Notes: generated by a model not told the origin, from the letters alone. A stretch of 42,701 nucleotides of DNA from an uncultured Oscillospiraceae bacterium (GCA_902497145.1 CABVDR010000015.1:1-42701), one strand, 5' to 3'; positions 15,669 through 24,303 are shown, numbered from the stretch's first letter. A program made the numbers and translations.

Positions 15669-15749
15669 ATGGACTTTCATTGGGACGCCTCCGCGGATCT
15701 GGAGGATCTGATCTACGAAAATCAGGACGTATCCGCCAGCGAACGGTAA
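15669..15749 (+). CDS. Small acidic 26-aa protein of unknown function
   Basis: This short reading frame looks like a real gene because its whole unit is present: a promoter at 15609-15637, a strong Shine-Dalgarno (GAAAGGAGGG, about 15653-15662) six bases before ATG 15669, 26 codons, and a hairpin terminator 18 bases after the TAA. The peptide begins MDFHWDASADLEDLIYENQD and ends VSASER. It has about nine acidic and one basic residue, is predicted helical in the middle, and has no signal peptide or membrane segment. I recognise no family. It could be a small regulatory or adaptor protein, or a leader peptide. Codons resemble the neighbouring core genes. An alternative ATG at 15643 in another frame lacks a ribosome site. 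Confidence 0.55.
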   Translation: MDFHWDASADLEDLIYENQDVSASER

Positions 15750-15767
15750 GCAGAAGCGTTTGAAAGG

Positions 15768-15792
15768 CCGCACCGAATGGTGTGGTTTTTTT
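15768..15792 (+). terminator. Terminator of the mini-gene
   Basis: CCGCACC (15768-15774), loop GAAT, GGTGTGG (15779-15785, one G-U pair), then seven T at 15786-15792. It is a compact intrinsic terminator on the + strand and supports an independent small transcript. Confidence 0.85.
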
Positions 15793-15878
15793 CTGCCCAA
15801 AAATCGGTCTGCTCGATAAAAGACCCATCCCCCGGCGAGGCAGATCGCCGGGGGAATTGAGTTTTCAGCGGAAATCGC

Positions 15879-18800
15879 TTAGATCTTGGTGATGTCGATG
15901 GGTTTCAGATCCACGCTGCGGCTCTGCTCCCGCACAGTGAGCACCGCGCGGGCGGTGTCGATGGCGGTAACGCAGGACACAGAGTGCTCCACGGCGGAGC
16001 GGCGGATCTTAAAGCCGTCGCTGTCATGCTTGCGGCCCTTGGTGGGGGTGTTGATGATCATGTCCACAGTGCCGGAGGCGATCATGTCCAGGATGTTGGG
16101 GTGAGCCTGGGAGACACGGTTGACCCGGTGGCACTCGATGCCAGCCGCAGTAAGGGCGTCACAGGTGCCGGAGGTGGCAAAGATCTCAATGCCCATCTCC
16201 TCAAAGCCCCGGGCGATGCCCACCATCTCGGCCTTGTCCTCATCCTTGACGGTGACGATGACCCGGCTGCCCCGCTTGGGCACCTTCAGACCGGCACCCT
16301 TGAAGGCCTTCAGCAGGGCCTGGGGATAGGTCTCCGCCAGACCCAGCACCTCGCCGGTGGACTTCATCTCCGGACCAAGGCCGGTGTCCACGTCGGTGAG
16401 CTTCTCGAAGGAGAAGACGGGGGCCTTGACGGCGTAGTACTTGGCCTCGGGGTACAGGCCGGTGCCGTAGCCCAAGTCTTTCAGCTTCTGGCCCAGCATG
16501 ACCTTAGTGGCCAGGTCGATGATAGGCACGCCGGTAACCTTGGAGATATAGGGGATGGTGCGGGAGGAGCGGGGGTTGACCTCGATGACATAGATGTCGT
16601 CGTTGTAGAGGATATACTGGGCATTGATGAGGCCGATGACGCCCAGGTGCTTGGCCATGTTCTTGGTGTGCTTGAGGATGAGCTGGCGGTGCTTGTCCTC
16701 CAGGTTAATGGGAGGATACACGGCGATGGAGTCGCCGGAGTGAACGCCGGCACGCTCCACGTGCTCCATGATGCCGGGGATGAGGATGTCCTCCCCGTCA
16801 AACACGCCGTCCACTTCCAGTTCCCGGCCCATCAGATACTTATCGATGAGGATGGGGTGCTCCTGAACGGTCATGTTGATGATCTTCATGAACTCCTCAA
16901 TGTTGCGGTCCGTGTAGGCAATCTCCATGCCCTGTCCGCCCAGCACGTAGGAGGGGCGCACCAGTACAGGATAACCCAACTCGTTGGCCGCCTGGAGAGC
17001 CTCCTGAGTGGTATAGACGGTGCGGCCCTTGGCGCGGGGGATGCCGCACTTCTCCAGAATCTCGTCAAAGCGCTCCCGGTCCTCCGCGGCATCCACGCCG
17101 TCGGATGAGGTACCCAGGATCTGCACGCCCATATCAGTCAGAGCCTTAGCCAGCTTGATGGCGGTCTGTCCGCCGAACTGCACCACGGCGCCCCAGGGCT
17201 TCTCCTGCTCCACGATGTTCTGCACATCCTCGGCGGTGAGGGGCTCGAAGTACAGCTTGTCGGCCACATCGAAGTCGGTGGAGACGGTCTCGGGGTTGTT
17301 GTTGACGATGATGGTTTCATAGCCCAGGCGCTTGAAGGCCCAGACGGAGTGGACGGAGCAGTAGTCAAACTCGATGCCCTGACCGATGCGGATGGGGCCG
17401 GAGCCCAGCACCAGCACCTTCTTGCGGTCACTGCCGGTGTCGATGGCCTCGTTCTCTCCGTCGTAGGTGGAGTAGTAGTAGGGGGTCTCGGCATCAAACT
17501 CGGCGGCGCAGGTATCCACCATCTTGAAGGAGGGGATAATACCGTACTTCTCCCGCAGGGCCTTGACCTCAGACTGCTTCATATCACACAGAGTGCCGAT
17601 ATAGCTGTCGGCAAAGCACATCTCCTTGGCCCGCTTCAGGGTGTCAGCGGAAGGCACGCCCTTGCAGCGCTCCAGCTCGTTCTCCATGTCGATGATGCGC
17701 TTGAAGCCGTCCAGGAACCACAGATCCATCTTGGTGATGTGGTTGATTTTCTGGGGAGAGATGCCCCGACGCAGGGCCTCAGCCACCACGAACAGACGCT
17801 CATCGGTGACCTGGACCAGCAGGTCCTCGATCTCATCGGTATAGAGGCCCTCCAGTTTGTCCAGCTTCAGGGCGCGGACGTTGAGTTCCAGAGAGCGGAT
17901 AGCCTTCATCAGGGCGCCCTCAAAGGAGTTGGCAATGGCCATGACCTCGCCGGTAGCCTTCATCTGGGTGCCCAGAGTACGGCTGGCGGTGGTAAACTTA
18001 TCAAAGGGCAGACGGGGGATCTTCAGCACACAGTAGTCCAGCGTGGGCTCAAAGCAGGCGGTGGTCTTGCCAGTCACCGCGTTGGGGATCTCGTCCAGGG
18101 TGTAGCCCAGGGCGATCTTGGCCGCCACCTTGGCGATGGGGTAGCCGGTGGCCTTGGAGGCCAGAGCGGAGGAGCGGGACACACGGGGGTTAACCTCGAT
18201 CACCGCATACTCAAAGCTGTCGGGATTGAGCGCGAACTGGCAGTTACAGCCGCCCTCGATCTCCAGGGCGGAGATGATATCCAGGGCCGCGGTACGCAGC
18301 ATCTGGTACTCCTTGTTGGCCAGGGTCTGAGTGGGGGCCACCACGATGGAGTCGCCGGTGTGGACGCCCACGGGGTCGATGTTCTCCATGGAGCACACGG
18401 TGATGACGTTGCCCGCGGAGTCCCGCATAACCTCAAACTCGATTTCCTTCCAGCCGGCGATGCAGCGCTCAATGAGCACCTGTCCCACGCGGCTCAGGTT
18501 GATGCCGCGGTCGGAGATCTCCCGCAGGGAGTACTCGTCGTAGGCGATGCCGCCGCCGGTGCCGCCCAGGGTGTAGGCGGGACGGACGATGACGGGGTAG
18601 CCGATCTTCTCGGCAAAGGCCACAGCGTCGTCCACGCTCTCCACCACCTCGGAGGTGACGCAGGGCTGGCCGATGGACTCCATGCAGTCCTTAAAGCCCT
18701 GGCGGTCCTCCGCCTTGCGGATGGAGTCGGGGCTGGTGCCCAGCAGCTTGACGCCGTACTTCTCCAGAGTTCCGTTCTCATAGAGGGCCATGGCCAGGTT

Positions 18801-19088
18801 CAGGCCGGTCTGGCCGCCCAGAGTGGGCAGGATGGAGTCAGGACGCTCGATCTCAATGACCTGGGTGACAGAGGGGATGTTCAGGGGCTCAATATAGACG
18901 TGATCGGCAATGTCCTTGTCGGTCATAATGGTGGCGGGGTTGGAGTTGACCAGCACCACCTCAATGCCCTCTTCCTTCAGGGCACGGCAGGCCTGGGTGC
19001 CGGCGTAGTCAAACTCAGCAGCCTGACCGATGACGATGGGGCCGGAGCCCAGCACCAGTACTTTCTTAATTTCCGGATTCTTAGGCAT
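15879..19088 (-). CDS. carB: Carbamoyl-phosphate synthase large subunit
   Basis: Synthetase subunit making carbamoyl phosphate for pyrimidines and arginine from bicarbonate, ammonia passed from CarA, and two ATP. At 1069 aa it is full length with the usual internal duplication. The first ATP-grasp half starts KKVLVLGSGPIVIGQAAEFDYA; the second starts KKVLVLGSGPIRIGQGIEFDY near residue 556. GGTGGGIAYDE (first half) and VLGGQGMEIAY (second half) are the two glycine-rich loops. A C-terminal MGS-like allosteric domain (from about 935) carries NTPTKGRKHDSDGFKIRR. ATG 19088 overlaps the carA stop in TAATG, so translation is coupled. Nothing unusual was seen. Confidence 0.98.
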   Translation of the reverse strand: MPKNPEIKKVLVLGSGPIVIGQAAEFDYAGTQACRALKEEGIEVVLVNSNPATIMTDKDIADHVYIEPLNIPSVTQVIEIERPDSILPTLGGQTGLNLAMALYENGTLEKYGVKLLGTSPDSIRKAEDRQGFKDCMESIGQPCVTSEVVESVDDAVAFAEKIGYPVIVRPAYTLGGTGGGIAYDEYSLREISDRGINLSRVGQVLIERCIAGWKEIEFEVMRDSAGNVITVCSMENIDPVGVHTGDSIVVAPTQTLANKEYQMLRTAALDIISALEIEGGCNCQFALNPDSFEYAVIEVNPRVSRSSALASKATGYPIAKVAAKIALGYTLDEIPNAVTGKTTACFEPTLDYCVLKIPRLPFDKFTTASRTLGTQMKATGEVMAIANSFEGALMKAIRSLELNVRALKLDKLEGLYTDEIEDLLVQVTDERLFVVAEALRRGISPQKINHITKMDLWFLDGFKRIIDMENELERCKGVPSADTLKRAKEMCFADSYIGTLCDMKQSEVKALREKYGIIPSFKMVDTCAAEFDAETPYYYSTYDGENEAIDTGSDRKKVLVLGSGPIRIGQGIEFDYCSVHSVWAFKRLGYETIIVNNNPETVSTDFDVADKLYFEPLTAEDVQNIVEQEKPWGAVVQFGGQTAIKLAKALTDMGVQILGTSSDGVDAAEDRERFDEILEKCGIPRAKGRTVYTTQEALQAANELGYPVLVRPSYVLGGQGMEIAYTDRNIEEFMKIINMTVQEHPILIDKYLMGRELEVDGVFDGEDILIPGIMEHVERAGVHSGDSIAVYPPINLEDKHRQLILKHTKNMAKHLGVIGLINAQYILYNDDIYVIEVNPRSSRTIPYISKVTGVPIIDLATKVMLGQKLKDLGYGTGLYPEAKYYAVKAPVFSFEKLTDVDTGLGPEMKSTGEVLGLAETYPQALLKAFKGAGLKVPKRGSRVIVTVKDEDKAEMVGIARGFEEMGIEIFATSGTCDALTAAGIECHRVNRVSQAHPNILDMIASGTVDMIINTPTKGRKHDSDGFKIRRSAVEHSVSCVTAIDTARAVLTVREQSRSVDLKPIDITKI

Positions 19089-20170
19089 TACTTGTCACCT
19101 CCCATGGAAGCGATGAAACGATCAAACAGATACTCGGTATCCTGAGGGCCGGGGCTGGCCTCGGGATGGAACTGGGTGGTAAAGCAGTTGGGGCGCTTGT
19201 AGCGCAGACCCTCGCAGGTGCCGTCGTTGACGTTCACGTGGCTGACCTCTGCCACGGCGGGATCCACGGAGTCGGCCAGCACCATGTAGCCGTGGTTCTG
19301 GCTGGTGATGAACACCCGCTTGGCCTCCAGGTCCCGCACGGGGTGGTTGCCGCCACGGTGGCCGTAGGGCAGGCGGCCAGTCTTGGCGCCGGTGGCCAGA
19401 GCCATGAGCTGGTGACCCAGGCACACGGCAAACAGGGGGATGGAGCTCTCATAGAGCTTCTTCACCTCGGCGATGATACCCACGTTGTCGGCGGGGTCGC
19501 CGGGGCCGTTGGAGAGCATCACACCGTCAAAGCCGCCGGAGAGCACTGTCTCAGCGGGGGTAGTGGCAGGAAATACGGTGACATGGCAGCCCCGGTGACG
19601 CAGGCACTCAATCATGTTCTGCTTGACGCCGTAGTCCATCATGGCTACCTTGTACTTCTCCTCGCCGTAGGCGGGGCAATCCTCAGGCTCCTTGCGGCTC
19701 ACCCGCTCCACGGTGCCCTCCACCCGGTAGTTCTTCAGCTTCTCCAGAATCTCAGCCACATTAAAATGCTCCGCGCAGGTGATCATGCCGTTCATGCTTC
19801 CCTGACTGCGGAGTATTTTCGTCAGTGCACGGGTGTCAACATCCTGAATGCCCGTGATGTCGTGTTGTTTCAGATAGTTGTCCAAAGTGTCCTCGCAGCG
19901 GAAATTGCTGCCCACGGGGGACAGATGGCGCACTACAAAAGCCTCCGCCCAGGGGCGGCTGGACTCGTTGTCCACGCTGTTCACGCCGTAGTTGCCAATC
20001 AGAGGGTAGGACATTACGATGCCTTGACCCGCATAAGAGGGGTCGGTCAGGATCTCCTGATAACCGGTCATGGAGGTGTTGAATACCATCTCACAGATCC
20101 GATCGGAGGTGCTGCCGATGCTGGTCCCGGAAAATACGCTTCCGTTGGCCAGGATCAAAGTCGCTTTCAT
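19088..20170 (-). CDS. carA: Carbamoyl-phosphate synthase small (glutaminase) subunit
   Basis: Glutamine amidotransferase subunit that feeds ammonia to CarB, about 360 aa. The N-terminal CPSase domain has NTSMTGYQEILTDPSY. The class I amidotransferase domain has LSNGPGDPADN, the nucleophile in FAVCLGHQLMALATG and the FHPEASPGP histidine. I place the start at ATG 20170 (MKATLILANGSVFSG), which fits the family's usual N-terminus. A GTG four codons upstream at 20182 is possible, but its GGAAGGA site lies only about three bases away. A consensus-like promoter is upstream. No PyrR-type attenuator was seen. Confidence 0.97.
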   Translation of the reverse strand: MKATLILANGSVFSGTSIGSTSDRICEMVFNTSMTGYQEILTDPSYAGQGIVMSYPLIGNYGVNSVDNESSRPWAEAFVVRHLSPVGSNFRCEDTLDNYLKQHDITGIQDVDTRALTKILRSQGSMNGMITCAEHFNVAEILEKLKNYRVEGTVERVSRKEPEDCPAYGEEKYKVAMMDYGVKQNMIECLRHRGCHVTVFPATTPAETVLSGGFDGVMLSNGPGDPADNVGIIAEVKKLYESSIPLFAVCLGHQLMALATGAKTGRLPYGHRGGNHPVRDLEAKRVFITSQNHGYMVLADSVDPAVAEVSHVNVNDGTCEGLRYKRPNCFTTQFHPEASPGPQDTEYLFDRFIASMGGDK

Positions 20171-20249
20171 CAATTCTTTCACACGTCCTTCCGTTCCAGT
20201 TCACATTTCTGTATGTCGCAAAACCTCAATGTGCAAAGTGTTTCAAGAT

Positions 20250-20278
20250 ATTGTATCGAAAATTCCCATACATTGCAA
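20250..20278 (-). promoter_or_regulatory. carAB promoter
   Basis: On the minus strand TTGCAA (20273-20278) is followed after 17 bases by TACAAT (20250-20255), about 80 bases before the carA start. The spacing is ideal and the hexamers are good sigma-A matches. Confidence 0.65.
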
Positions 20279-20387
20279 GAGGGATCGGCTATTTTTTCAA
20301 AAACTTTCCCCGCGCTTTCTGAGGGGTGAATACCCCCTTCCATTTCCGGGCAAACTGGGGAGACAACACATCCCGGGAGGTGGTTCG

Positions 20388-21065
20388 GTGTTCACCGGTT
20401 TTGTGCGCACCATGATCCTATATCTGGTCCTGATTGTGGGGATCCGTCTGATGGGAAAGCGGCAGGTGGGGGAGCTGGAGCCCTCGGAGCTGGTGCTCTC
20501 CCTGGTGATTGCCGATCTGGCCGCGGTCCCCATGCAGGACTTCGGTATTCCGCTGCTGGCGGGGGTGATTCCCATTCTCACTCTGCTGTCTCTGACCATG
20601 ATCCTCTCCGTGCTGACCATGAAGCACGTGGGCTTTCGCACCCTGCTGTGTGGGCGGCCCAGCGTCATTATCCGCCGGGGTAAGCTGGACCAGAGGGAGA
20701 TGCGCCGCAACCGTCTGACGGTGGACGAGCTGCTGGAGGAGCTGCGCTGTCAGGGCTATTCCGACCCCTCGGTGGTGTGGTACGCCATTCTGGAGACCAA
20801 CGGCCAGCTCTCCGTGCTCCCCAAGGCTCAGGAGAAGCCCCCCACCCTCTCCCAGCTAAACCAGCAGGTTCCGGAGCCTGGCCTTCCGCTGGTGCTCATC
20901 AGCGACGGTCACGTACTGGAGCACAACCTCACCGCCCGGGGGGTGGACCGGCGCTGGCTGGATGCAGAGCTGAAACGGCAGGGCTGCTCCACTCCGGAGT
21001 CCGTCTTTTTGATGACCCTGGACGAAACAGGGGGCGTATACCTGTCTCCCAGACAGGAGGGATGA
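20388..21065 (+). CDS. DUF421 (YetF-type) membrane protein
   Basis: The 225-aa protein has three N-terminal membrane segments (about residues 5-20, 32-50 and 55-75) carrying IRLMGKRQVGELEPSELVLS. A soluble part follows with LLCGRPSVIIRRGKL and MRRNRLTVDELLEELRCQG. These are hallmarks of DUF421/YetF proteins, common in spore-forming Firmicutes. The start is the GTG at 20388, with GGGAGG seven bases upstream; longer frames would run through the carA promoter region. The next gene (DUF4363) begins one base after this stop; the two families are often paired. Biochemical function is unknown. Confidence 0.88.
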   Translation: MFTGFVRTMILYLVLIVGIRLMGKRQVGELEPSELVLSLVIADLAAVPMQDFGIPLLAGVIPILTLLSLTMILSVLTMKHVGFRTLLCGRPSVIIRRGKLDQREMRRNRLTVDELLEELRCQGYSDPSVVWYAILETNGQLSVLPKAQEKPPTLSQLNQQVPEPGLPLVLISDGHVLEHNLTARGVDRRWLDAELKRQGCSTPESVFLMTLDETGGVYLSPRQEG

Positions 21066-21066
21066 G

Positions 21067-21447
21067 ATGAAACGACTTTGGATGGCGGTCCTTTTGATGA
21101 CCGTGCTGGTAGGCCTGTGCCTGGGCAACGCCTGGTACTCCCTCACCCTTACCCGGCAGATGGCAGAGCAGCTGACCCAAGCCCAAACCCTGGTGGAGCA
21201 GGATCAGTGGGAGTCCGCCCGCACCATGACCCAGGAGGTCTATGACCGCTGGAACAGCCAGCACTTTTACCTCCATGTGTTCCTGCGCCACTCGGACACC
21301 GACCAGATCCTGCGCACCTTCCGCCAGGTGCTGCAATACCTCCAACTGGAGGAGCTGGACCAGTATGCAGCCGCCAACGCGGACCTTACGGCCCAGCTGG
21401 AGCTGCTCGCTGAAATGGAGCAGCCCAGTCTGGTGAATATCTTATAA
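21067..21447 (+). CDS. DUF4363 family protein, partner of the DUF421 gene
   Basis: A 126-aa protein with one N-terminal membrane segment or uncleaved signal (MAVLLMTVLVGLCLGNAWYS, residues 6-25), so most of it is probably outside the membrane. The rest is helical and rich in Q, L and E, with WESARTMTQEVYDRWNSQ typical of DUF4363. It lies one base after the DUF421 stop, with GGAGGGATGAG as ribosome site, and ends at a terminator. The pair is probably one functional unit at the membrane. Link to sporulation is inferred from known co-occurrence, not shown here. Confidence 0.82.
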   Translation: MKRLWMAVLLMTVLVGLCLGNAWYSLTLTRQMAEQLTQAQTLVEQDQWESARTMTQEVYDRWNSQHFYLHVFLRHSDTDQILRTFRQVLQYLQLEELDQYAAANADLTAQLELLAEMEQPSLVNIL

Positions 21448-21453
21448 CATATA

Positions 21454-21480
21454 AAGGGCTGCCCGAACAGGGCAGCCCTT
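21454..21480. terminator. Bidirectional terminator between the DUF4363 gene and glmS
   Basis: Eleven-base arms AAGGGCTGCCC (21454-21464) and GGGCAGCCCTT (21470-21480) with loop GAACA. T-rich sequence flanks it on both strands (GTGTTT to the right, TTTATAT on the minus strand). It sits between convergent genes. Confidence 0.85.
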
Positions 21481-21489
21481 GTGTTTCAC

Positions 21490-23322
21490 TTATTCCACTG
21501 TAACGCTCTTGGCCAGGTTTCTGGGCTTATCGATGTCGCAGCCGCGCATCAAAGCTACATAGTAGGCAAACAGCTGCATGGGGATAACTTCCAGCGAGGG
21601 CAGGAACATGGGATCGACCTCCGGGATGGTCATCGCGCTGTCCACCAGGCCCTCCAGGGCCTCCTTGTGGTTCTCGCAGGCGATGCCAATGACGTCGGCC
21701 CCTCGGGCCTTGACCTCCTTGACGTTGCTCATAAGCTTATCAAACAGCTCATTCCACCCCGCCAGGGCCACCACCAGGGTACCGTCTTCAATGAGGGAAA
21801 TGGTACCGTGCTTAAGTTCTCCGGCAGCGTAGGCCTCGGAGTGGATGTAGGAGATCTCCTTGAGCTTCAGGGAGCCCTCCAGACCCACGGCGTAGTCGAT
21901 GTTGCGGCCGATGTAGAAGACTGAGTTATGGTTAAAGTAGATGGAGGCGTAGTACTGGATCTTCTCCGTGTCCTTCAAAATAGCCTCCGCCTTGGCGGGC
22001 AGAGCCTTCAGCTCCTCCACCAGGTTGCTGTACTCCTCCTTGGTTACCCGGCCCAGCAGGTCGGCGAAGTACAAACCCAGCAAATAGACCACCGCCAGCT
22101 GGGTGGAGTAGGCCTTGGTGGTGGCCACGGCGATCTCCGGCCCGGCCCAGGTATACAGTACGTCGTCCGACTCCCGGGCAATGGTGGAACCCACCACGTT
22201 GACGATGGATAAGATCCGAGCTCCCAGCCGCTTGGCCTCCCGCATGGCGGCCAGGGTGTCGATAGTCTCACCCGACTGGCTGATGACCAGGGCCAGGGTG
22301 CGCTTGGTGACAATGGGGGCGCAATACCGGAACTCGGAGGCCAGGGTGACCTCCACCGGGATACGCAGCAGACGCTCCAGAATATACTTGGCCGCCACGC
22401 CCACGTGGTAAGAAGAGCCGCAGGCGATGACATACAGCCGGTCCAGGTTTTCCAGCTCCTCCTTGGTGATGGTCACATCGTCCAAGACTACCTTTCCGTC
22501 CCGCAGGCGGGGAGAGATGGTGTCCCGGATGGCCTTGGGCTGCTCCATGATCTCTTTGAACATGAAGTGCTCATAGCCGCCCTTCTCCGCCGCCGAGATC
22601 TCCCAGTCCACGTGGGAGGTCTCCTTCTCCACGGGCTGGAGCAGGGAGTTATACACTTTGGCCCCGTCGGGGGTCAGCACCGCCATCTCGCCGTCGTCCA
22701 GGTAGCACACGTCCCGGGTGTAGCGGATAAGGGCGGTGACGTCGCTGGCCAGCATGGAAAAGCCCTGGCCGCAGCCCAGAATCAGAGGGGAATCCTTCCG
22801 CACCGCCACCAGCTTATCTGGCTCATCCGCACACACAATGCCCAGGGCATAGGCGCCCTGGATGCGGTGGAGCACCTTGGACACCGCGTCCAGCAGGTCC
22901 CCCTTGTAGTAGTAGTCCAGCAGCTGAGCCACCACCTCGGTGTCGGTCTCCGAGACAAACTTGACTCCTTTGGACTCCAGGAATTTCTTGAGTTTCGCGT
23001 AGTTTTCAATGATACCGTTATGTACCACCGCCATGCGGCCGGACTGGCTCACCTGGGGGTGGGAGTTGATGTCGTTGGGGGCACCGTGGGTGGCCCAGCG
23101 GGTGTGGCCCACGCCCATAACGCCGGGGACCGCCTTTCCTTCCTGGGTCAGGTCCCGCAGCACCTGGAGACGGCCCTTAGCCTTCACCACCTGCAGCCCC
23201 TTCTCGGCATCGTACACCGCCAGGCCAGCGGAGTCATAGCCCCGGTACTCCAGCCTGGACAGCCCATCCAGCAAGATGGGGGCTGCCTGCTCTCTGCCGA
23301 TATAACCAACGATTCCACACAT
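21490..23322 (-). CDS. glmS: Glutamine-fructose-6-phosphate aminotransferase (isomerising)
   Basis: Makes glucosamine-6-phosphate from fructose-6-phosphate and glutamine, the entry to cell-wall amino sugars. At 610 aa it is full length. The N-terminal class II glutaminase domain uses Cys2 (MCGIVGYIGR, initiator Met removed) with GHTRWATHG near 75 and HNGIIEN near 100. Two SIS sugar-isomerase domains follow (ACGSSYHVG near 302, ISQSGETIDT near 348). The end DKPRNLAKSVTVE is the conserved C-terminus. AGGAGG precedes ATG 23322. Expression is almost certainly controlled by the glmS ribozyme immediately upstream. Confidence 0.98.
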   Translation of the reverse strand: MCGIVGYIGREQAAPILLDGLSRLEYRGYDSAGLAVYDAEKGLQVVKAKGRLQVLRDLTQEGKAVPGVMGVGHTRWATHGAPNDINSHPQVSQSGRMAVVHNGIIENYAKLKKFLESKGVKFVSETDTEVVAQLLDYYYKGDLLDAVSKVLHRIQGAYALGIVCADEPDKLVAVRKDSPLILGCGQGFSMLASDVTALIRYTRDVCYLDDGEMAVLTPDGAKVYNSLLQPVEKETSHVDWEISAAEKGGYEHFMFKEIMEQPKAIRDTISPRLRDGKVVLDDVTITKEELENLDRLYVIACGSSYHVGVAAKYILERLLRIPVEVTLASEFRYCAPIVTKRTLALVISQSGETIDTLAAMREAKRLGARILSIVNVVGSTIARESDDVLYTWAGPEIAVATTKAYSTQLAVVYLLGLYFADLLGRVTKEEYSNLVEELKALPAKAEAILKDTEKIQYYASIYFNHNSVFYIGRNIDYAVGLEGSLKLKEISYIHSEAYAAGELKHGTISLIEDGTLVVALAGWNELFDKLMSNVKEVKARGADVIGIACENHKEALEGLVDSAMTIPEVDPMFLPSLEVIPMQLFAYYVALMRGCDIDKPRNLAKSVTVE

Positions 23323-23385
23323 GTGATAGTTCCTCCTAAAACTTGGATCTGGAGGACAAACTCGCAGCCATTTGAACCTCGTGAT

Positions 23386-23547
23386 CCGGTCTCAGCCACT
23401 CTGTTTTGCGGTCACCCGCATATTTGTAGGCTGAGTACGCGCCCGGAAGGCACGGAAGGGCATCCGCCGAATTTATGGGACAGAGGTCTGTCCTTTCGAT
23501 ACTCCCTTCTCCTCGTCGTCCTGTCCCGCAGGACAGGCGCTGGCGCT
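23386..23547 (-). ncRNA. glmS ribozyme (glucosamine-6-phosphate-activated self-cleaving riboswitch)
   Basis: The minus strand upstream of glmS contains the ordered core of the glmS ribozyme. AGCGCC begins at 23547, with cleavage expected between A 23547 and G 23546. Then come a P1 hairpin (CCTGTCC/GGGACAGG), GACGAGGA, the GGGAGTATCGAA block, TTCGGCGGATGCCCTTCC, and a P4-type stem closing with ACTCAGCC and GGCTGAG near 23391. A small extra hairpin (GGACAGA-CC-TCTGTCC) is inserted between ATCGAA and TTCGGCGG, where known examples vary. In characterised cases glucosamine-6-phosphate drives cleavage and the message is then degraded. Boundaries are approximate. Confidence 0.92.
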
Positions 23548-23590
23548 TTGTGATGGGTTTCCCCATAGCCTCCTTTCTCTCTGCGATCTG

Positions 23591-23617
23591 GTATAAAAAA
23601 GCGCGGTGCGCTCTTTT
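23591..23617 (-). terminator. Terminator of the acetyltransferase gene
   Basis: On the minus strand AAAAGAGCGC-ACC-GCGCTTTTTT folds into a short hairpin with a U-tail, starting just after the TGA at 23619-23621. It separates the acetyltransferase gene from the glmS ribozyme transcript. Confidence 0.75.
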
Positions 23618-23618
23618 A

Positions 23619-24194
23619 TCAAAGCATGTTCCGATCCTCCTGGTCGATGGACCGGATGGGACGGCAGGGGTTGCCCACCGCCACCACATTTTCCGGGATA
23701 TCCCGACTGACTACACTGCCCGCTCCAATCACGGAACCGGAGCCAATGGTCGCGCCCGGCAGCACCACCACGTTGCCCCCAATCCACACGTTGTCGCCCA
23801 CCGTGATGGGCTTGGCAAACTCCAGCAGAGCATTGCGGGTGGGGTAGTCCACAGGGTGACCGGCGGTATAAAAGCCGCAGTTGGGGGCGATGAATACATT
23901 GTCCCCGAAGGTCACCGGGGCACAGTCCAGAATGACGCAGTTGTAGTTGGCATAGAAGTTCTCGCCCACCTGGATGTAACAGCCATAGTCACAGCGGAAC
24001 TGGGGATTGATGACGCAGTTCTCCCCCACCTTGCCCAGCAGCTGCCGCAGAACCGCCATCCTCAAGGCAGTCTCCGACATGGGCAGGGCGTTGAGCTCCC
24101 GGCACAGAAGATCTGCCCGGTGCCGCCCGGCCACCAAGTCAGGTACTTCTGCAAAATAGAGTTCCCCGGATAACATTTTCTCTCGTTCTGTCAT
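23619..24194 (-). CDS. Maltose/galactoside O-acetyltransferase-type enzyme
   Basis: Cytoplasmic left-handed beta-helix acetyltransferase of the Maa/LacA/NodL group, moving acetyl from acetyl-CoA to a sugar hydroxyl. The 191-aa length is typical. An N-terminal Mac domain (EKMLSGELYFAEVPDLVAGR) leads into hexapeptide repeats (VGENCVINPQF, VGENFYANYN, FGDNVFIAPN, VGDNVWIGGN). The catalytic histidine is in GFYTAGHPVDY near residue 113, and the end is AVGNPCRPIR. ATG 24194 follows ACGGAGG. It is a single-gene unit with its own promoter and terminator. Natural substrate is unknown; such enzymes often act on several sugars. Confidence 0.9.
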   Translation of the reverse strand: MTEREKMLSGELYFAEVPDLVAGRHRADLLCRELNALPMSETALRMAVLRQLLGKVGENCVINPQFRCDYGCYIQVGENFYANYNCVILDCAPVTFGDNVFIAPNCGFYTAGHPVDYPTRNALLEFAKPITVGDNVWIGGNVVVLPGATIGSGSVIGAGSVVSRDIPENVVAVGNPCRPIRSIDQEDRNML

Positions 24195-24228
24195 CGCGTT
24201 CCGCCTCCGTTTTGTTGATTTTGCTGTC

Positions 24229-24303
24229 CCGTACTGAATTGAAGTCTTTGTATGCCTCCGCTTCAGTACGGAATATTATAGCGACCAAAAGTGCCACCGT
24301 AAA
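24229..24303 (-). promoter_or_regulatory. Promoter and start-site inverted repeat of the acetyltransferase gene
   Basis: TTTACG (24298-24303), 17 bases, TATAAT (24275-24280) on the minus strand. A perfect 10-base inverted repeat CCGTACTGAA/TTCAGTACGG (arms 24262-24271 and 24229-24238) begins at the expected transcription start. It would form a 5'-terminal stem-loop or an operator. Confidence 0.6.

Noticed and set aside
20183..20387. PyrR-type pyrimidine attenuator ahead of carA
   Set aside because: A promoter is present, but I could not find the anti-anti-terminator and U-tailed hairpin set on the minus strand.
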